Origin: Candidatus Latescibacterota bacterium
GTDB taxonomy: Bacteria; Latescibacterota; 4484-107
Direction of reading: 5' to 3'
Assembly: GCA_030613045.1 (NCBI GenBank)
Contig: JAUWMS010000106.1
Location: 1 to 7,484, forward strand
Length of the DNA: 7,484 bases
The notes beneath the pieces are model-generated. The model was not told where the DNA came from and did no database searches. It was given only the letters and a program-made list of their open reading frames with translations. Positions 4,776 to 7,484 of the stretch are shown one piece after another; within the stretch, counting starts at the first letter, position 1; each line of letters opens with the position of its first letter. The position numbers and the translations under genes are program-made.

Positions 4776-6170
4776 ATGTATAGCCCAACATTCACCTTTC
4801 GTACGCACGGTGGAGCCTGCGCCGGTCCGCAGTGGATCTACGACCATGAGGAGCCTGTCGCACGGTTTGAAAGCGGGATGGTCGAACAACCGGAGCAGAA
4901 TCTACGGTATTTCGACGGGAATCCGAAACCGGTCAATCTGCAGGAGTTGAAACTGGCACCCGGAGGGAGACCTTTGGTCGCAGGGGTTCAACTCTACTGG
5001 GTATTTCAGCATAAGGTTCTGGCCACTCGTGAGTTCGTCCGTGTGGAAGTCAAAGGCCAAGGCAGCGAGCGTCTGGAGTTGACGTTCATCACACGGGATC
5101 CGGGCGGAGTGGCGACTTCCCGGCGTATCCTGACGCTCACGTACGATGCAGCGCTTGCGAGTTACGTGTACGATTTCATGGGCCACCTGGACCTCCACAG
5201 TCCGGAGGTGTTCGACAAAGCAGAGGAGGCCGCATTCGAATACTGCGATCCGTGGTACACGGACACGCCCGGGCCTTCGGTACCTTTCCCCGGTATGTGG
5301 AAGAAAAGATATTCGCATTTGGTGGCCGAGCTTCCGGACGGCACGGTCTGGAAGATGCCGTTGAATCACATGGCCACAGGAATCCCAAGTCCGCAATCAT
5401 TAAAGCGAGACGGTCTCTTTGTGGCGGTCCACGACCCGGGGAATAATCCTGCGTTTCAATTCGTGGGCGAAACCGCGGACAGAACGTCTATCGGCGTGTG
5501 CAATTGGGGATACGATGTCCATTTCAGCGCCCGGTATAGGCGCGAGGAGCTATGGAACCCGATCTGCCCGCATTTTCGAATCTTTCGTTGTCCGGACGAG
5601 AAGGCTCGACAGATGCTTGCAGACGCGAAGCCTGTGCCGCCTGTGGAGTATAAGGGGTTCGAGAGACTGCCCATATATACCCGAAAGACAAGTTTCGAGA
5701 AAGGCTTGCGACTGACGGAGTCCAGTCCGGGCGATGTGGATCCGTGGCCGTGGCTTCCCGATGGCGGGGGGCTGACGTGGGAAAAAGGATTCGGGCGGTC
5801 GGACACCTTCTCACTCAGGATTCGGAAGAACACGCCCGGGCCTTCCGAGTGGATCTACGACCGGGAGGGAGAAGGCGCCTGGACTCAGCCCTGGCGGTCG
5901 AGTACGGGGGTACGGGTTACGGGATATATCAAGACGGAGCGCGTCGTGGGACGCGGGGCGTGTATCGCACTGAGGTGGGGCGTGTATAATTATCCCGAAC
6001 GCTATCCCTATCACTGTTCGGAGCGGCTCACGGGGACCCACGATTGGACGAAAGTAACGGTTGAACTCCACGGTCCTCATCCGCCCGACAGCAGCGCGGT
6101 CTATATTATTTTGCGCCAGGACGGCAGTGGGACCACGTGGTTCGATGATCTGGAGGTGGAGGTGTTGTAA
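4776..6170 (+). CDS. Uncharacterised protein with C-terminal carbohydrate-binding-like jelly roll
   Basis: 464 residues, starting at ATG 4776 with AAGGAG (4761-4766) and 9 nt spacing. The C-terminal part, from about residue 315, reads like a CBM4/9-type or galactose-binding-like beta sandwich. It has a DTFSLRIRK strand, a VTGYIKTE strand, the LTGTHDWTKVTVEL block and the terminal GTTWFDDLEVEVL, all typical of that fold. The N-terminal 300 residues are beta-rich and Trp/Tyr/Pro-rich (for example WNPICPHFRIFRC) and match no family I can name. They may be a second beta domain. WIYD occurs twice, at 20-23 and 359-362. No signal peptide or membrane segment is visible, which is unusual for a carbohydrate-binding protein and suggests a cytoplasmic role or non-classical export. 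Its placement 3 bp after the mini-ORF implies co-expression with the GDPD gene. Glycan binding is inferred, not shown. Confidence 0.85.
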   Translation: MYSPTFTFRTHGGACAGPQWIYDHEEPVARFESGMVEQPEQNLRYFDGNPKPVNLQELKLAPGGRPLVAGVQLYWVFQHKVLATREFVRVEVKGQGSERLELTFITRDPGGVATSRRILTLTYDAALASYVYDFMGHLDLHSPEVFDKAEEAAFEYCDPWYTDTPGPSVPFPGMWKKRYSHLVAELPDGTVWKMPLNHMATGIPSPQSLKRDGLFVAVHDPGNNPAFQFVGETADRTSIGVCNWGYDVHFSARYRREELWNPICPHFRIFRCPDEKARQMLADAKPVPPVEYKGFERLPIYTRKTSFEKGLRLTESSPGDVDPWPWLPDGGGLTWEKGFGRSDTFSLRIRKNTPGPSEWIYDREGEGAWTQPWRSSTGVRVTGYIKTERVVGRGACIALRWGVYNYPERYPYHCSERLTGTHDWTKVTVELHGPHPPDSSAVYIILRQDGSGTTWFDDLEVEVL

Positions 6171-6216
6171 ATTTCAGAGAGAGATTTTAAGTAGGTGGAC
6201 AAAATCAACCGACAAT

Positions 6217-6248
6217 CTCACCGCAGAGTTGCAAAGACCGCAGAGAAC
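6217..6248 (+). repeat. Degenerate GCAAAGA-type intergenic repeat, copy B
   Basis: The segment contains ACCGCAGAGTTGCAAAGA followed by a second CCGCAGAGAA unit. It matches the reverse complement of 2261-2292 at 25 of 32 positions by hand count. It lies about 45 bp after the stop of the carbohydrate-binding-like gene. The flanking gap shows weak complementary pairs (AAGACC/GGTCTT, AGAACCC/GGGTTCT) but no T-run, so it is not called a terminator. Confidence 0.75.
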
Positions 6249-6281
6249 CCCCCAGGCAAGGTCTTGAAGTGCTTTGGGTTC

Positions 6282-6306
6282 TTTCGTGTATTTCGTGTAT
6301 TTCGTG
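6282..6306. repeat. 9-bp tandem repeat TTTCGTGTA
   Basis: Two full copies (6282-6290 and 6291-6299) and a partial third (6300-6306, TTTCGTG). It lies in the repeat-rich gap between the carbohydrate-binding-like gene and the glycoside hydrolase. TTTCGTGTATTTCGTG-type strings are a common intergenic repeat motif in some bacteria, often mis-translated as FRVFRVFRG peptides. Confidence 0.8.
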
Positions 6307-6372
6307 GTGGGAAGATGAAAACAAGGGTGTCCAGAAACTTAGTACTCTGCTTCGTAAGTTCGGTGACGTATT

Positions 6373-6381
6373 GGGGGGGGG
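6373..6381. repeat. G9 homopolymer
   Basis: Nine consecutive G lie in noncoding DNA, about 140 bp upstream of the glycoside hydrolase start. Such tracts slip easily; here it does not interrupt a reading frame. It could also be a sequencing-length uncertainty. Confidence 0.8.
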
Positions 6382-6387
6382 CTAATA

Positions 6388-6450
6388 GAGACTCTTCACT
6401 TCGTTCAGAGTGACAAACGCCGTCATTCTGAGGCGTAGCCGAAGAATCTC
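6388..6450. repeat. Imperfect palindromic intergenic element
   Basis: A left arm (6388-6414, from GAGACTCTTC to CAGAGTGAC) and a right arm (6422-6450, from GTCATTCTG to GAAGAATCTC) are inverted relative to each other. They share outer pairing GAGA/TCTC and TCTTC/GAAGA and inner pairing CAGAGTGAC/GTCATTCTG (one G-T wobble), with a 7-nt loop and an unpaired bulge within the arms. GAAGAATCTC/TCATTCTGAG-type elements are recurrent in many genomes. It has no T-run and is not a standard terminator; a nonautonomous, MITE- or REP-like element is one reading. Confidence 0.75.
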
Positions 6451-6467
6451 ATATGATCAGGTTACGC

Positions 6468-6473
6468 CATAAT
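6468..6473 (+). promoter_or_regulatory. Possible -10 box upstream of the glycoside hydrolase
   Basis: CATAAT matches TATAAT at five of six positions in a small AT-rich patch about 50 bp before the start codon. No good -35 is found at 16-18 nt, where the end of the palindromic element lies. Transcription might start near 6480, but support is weak. Confidence 0.25.
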
Positions 6474-6521
6474 ATTTATGAAAACGTGTACTTAGCTTGC
6501 ATTTCCGGAAAGGAGAGCCGT

Positions 6522-7484
6522 ATGCGCTACGACCTATTGGCCTCACTCGACTGGCTGTTCACCGACAGCAAACCGAGAGCCAGGCCCGCCACGGCGGCTT
6601 CCCTGCTGGCCCCGCGCGGCGGCAGGCCCGGCTTCCAGGTGCTTCTCGAAGGCGTGCCCGAAGGAACAAAAGTGCGCTTCGATTCGCGCGGACTCAAGGA
6701 CAACGAAGGGCACCGGATCAGGGGCGTCTCCGGCAATCTGCTTCACAGCGTTCCGGTGGAGTGCAACACCGGCGAGGACGGATTTACCGCGCGCAACCGG
6801 CCTGTTGCGGAGGGACTTTCGAAGCAAGCTCCGTTCCGCTGCTTCGACGCCATCGAGCCCATCACGCCGCGCACCCGCACGTGGAAAGGCGATCCGGCCG
6901 CGTGCTATGTGGATGTAGCGGTCCCGCGTTCGGCGCGCCCCGGCACGTATTCCGGAGAAATCGAAATCACCGCGGGCAACGAGGCCGTCACCGTTCCCGT
7001 CCGGCTCCAAGTGGCTCCAACCCGCCTGCCCGCCCGATCCGCGCTTTCGCTGACCACGTGGTTCGGCACGGATCCGATGGCCACGTACCATGGCCTCAAA
7101 CTGTGGAGTCCCGGCCATTGGCGGATGATCCAAAAATACGCCGATCTGATGGTCGCGTACCGCCACGACACCTTCCGCGCGCCGCTGAATATGGTGGATT
7201 TCAAAAAAGGCGCGGACGGCCGATGGACCTTCAACTTCAGACGCCTCGAACGCCTGATGCGCACGATGATCGGCGCAGGGATGACCCGAATCGAGGGTGG
7301 CCATCTCGGCAGTTGCAAGCGATGGGGGATGTCGGAGATGTACATCTACCCCTCGACGGAATTGCGGGAACGCGAGGTGCGCCTGTCTTCTCCGGAGGGG
7401 CAGGAGTTTCTGGCTCAATTGCTCCCGGCAGGGCGTACCTTCCTCGAACGACGCGGCTGGTACAAAATGCTCTGCCAGCACGTC
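6522..7484 (+). CDS. GH123/DUF4091-like glycoside hydrolase, partial (C-terminus off window)
   Basis: The first 321 codons of a larger protein, open to the window end. The start is ATG 6522, with AAGGAG at 6510-6515 and 6 nt spacing. Residues 1 to about 172 form a beta-sandwich-like N-terminal domain, ending in a typical strand pattern (RPGTYSGEIEITAGNEAVTVPV). From about residue 177 a TIM-barrel-like region begins with LTTWFGTDP and continues through RHDTFRAPLN and the IEGGHLG segment (258-261 is EGGH). This two-domain order is that of GH123 and DUF4091-type hydrolases, some of which remove N-acetylgalactosamine. The Asp-Glu catalytic pair expected in that family would lie beyond the window, so activity cannot be judged. 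No signal peptide is visible, so cytoplasmic action on imported glycans is inferred. It is separated from the preceding gene by 351 bp of repeats and is probably transcribed separately. Substrate is unknown. Confidence 0.82.
   Translation, partial: MRYDLLASLDWLFTDSKPRARPATAASLLAPRGGRPGFQVLLEGVPEGTKVRFDSRGLKDNEGHRIRGVSGNLLHSVPVECNTGEDGFTARNRPVAEGLSKQAPFRCFDAIEPITPRTRTWKGDPAACYVDVAVPRSARPGTYSGEIEITAGNEAVTVPVRLQVAPTRLPARSALSLTTWFGTDPMATYHGLKLWSPGHWRMIQKYADLMVAYRHDTFRAPLNMVDFKKGADGRWTFNFRRLERLMRTMIGAGMTRIEGGHLGSCKRWGMSEMYIYPSTELREREVRLSSPEGQEFLAQLLPAGRTFLERRGWYKMLCQHV

Noticed and set aside
6245..6281. Terminator after the jelly-roll gene
   Set aside because: The 6-7 bp AGAACCC/GGGTTCT pairing has a long loop and no T-run, so it does not meet the form of an intrinsic terminator.
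6195..6413. Small plus-strand protein containing FRVFRVFRG
   Set aside because: It is a translation of the TTTCGTGTA tandem repeat, with no SD; a typical spurious prediction from intergenic repeats.
6543..7481. 312-residue minus-strand open frame opposite the glycoside hydrolase
   Set aside because: The plus frame has a good SD and GH123/DUF4091-like sequence throughout; the minus frame is low-complexity and unrecognisable.

Overview
The window is chromosomal-looking, GC-rich DNA with strong Shine-Dalgarno (SD) sites in front of every accepted gene. Gene content and intergenic repeats suggest a heterotrophic, polysaccharide-degrading bacterium of the PVC type (Kiritimatiellota, Lentisphaerota or Planctomycetota) or a similar uncultured lineage. 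That placement is an inference from a FAD_oxidored-family flavoprotein, a GH123/DUF4091-like hydrolase, a jelly-roll carbohydrate-binding-like protein, and short degenerate repeats confined to gaps between genes. No transposase, integrase, rRNA, tRNA or CRISPR array was seen.

Layout. Positions 1-1813 (minus strand) hold a two-gene operon. A consensus-like sigma70 promoter (about 1968-1995) and a leader of about 150 nt with a tandem octamer tract precede a polytopic DUF350 membrane protein (950-1813). Next, with its SD fused to the DUF350 stop codon, comes a secreted, extremely basic Arg/Ser/Gly-rich protein (936 to 1, running off the window). The pair recalls the yjfL-yjfM part of the enterobacterial yjf operon. 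About 500 bp of divergent intergenic DNA follows.

On the plus strand, a FAD-dependent oxidoreductase (2332-3717) ends in a clean intrinsic terminator (3785-3816), so it is probably its own transcription unit. The next gap holds two arrays of 7-bp repeats that together form an inverted repeat. Then comes a tight cluster: a glycerophosphodiester phosphodiesterase-like enzyme (3994-4713), a 20-codon ORF overlapping its stop by ATGA (4710-4772), and a 464-residue protein with a C-terminal carbohydrate-binding-like jelly roll (4776-6170). A 350-bp repeat-filled gap separates this from the 5' part of a GH123/DUF4091-like glycoside hydrolase (6522 to the window end).

The right-hand genes look like carbohydrate or glycan catabolism. 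None shows a signal peptide, so they probably act in the cytoplasm on imported material; the substrate cannot be read from sequence. I found no proven new multi-gene system. The best leads are the truncated nitrilase-like mini-ORF, the heptad arrays, the substituted metal-ligand position in the phosphodiesterase, a four-cysteine insert in the flavoprotein, and the DUF350 plus secreted basic protein pair.
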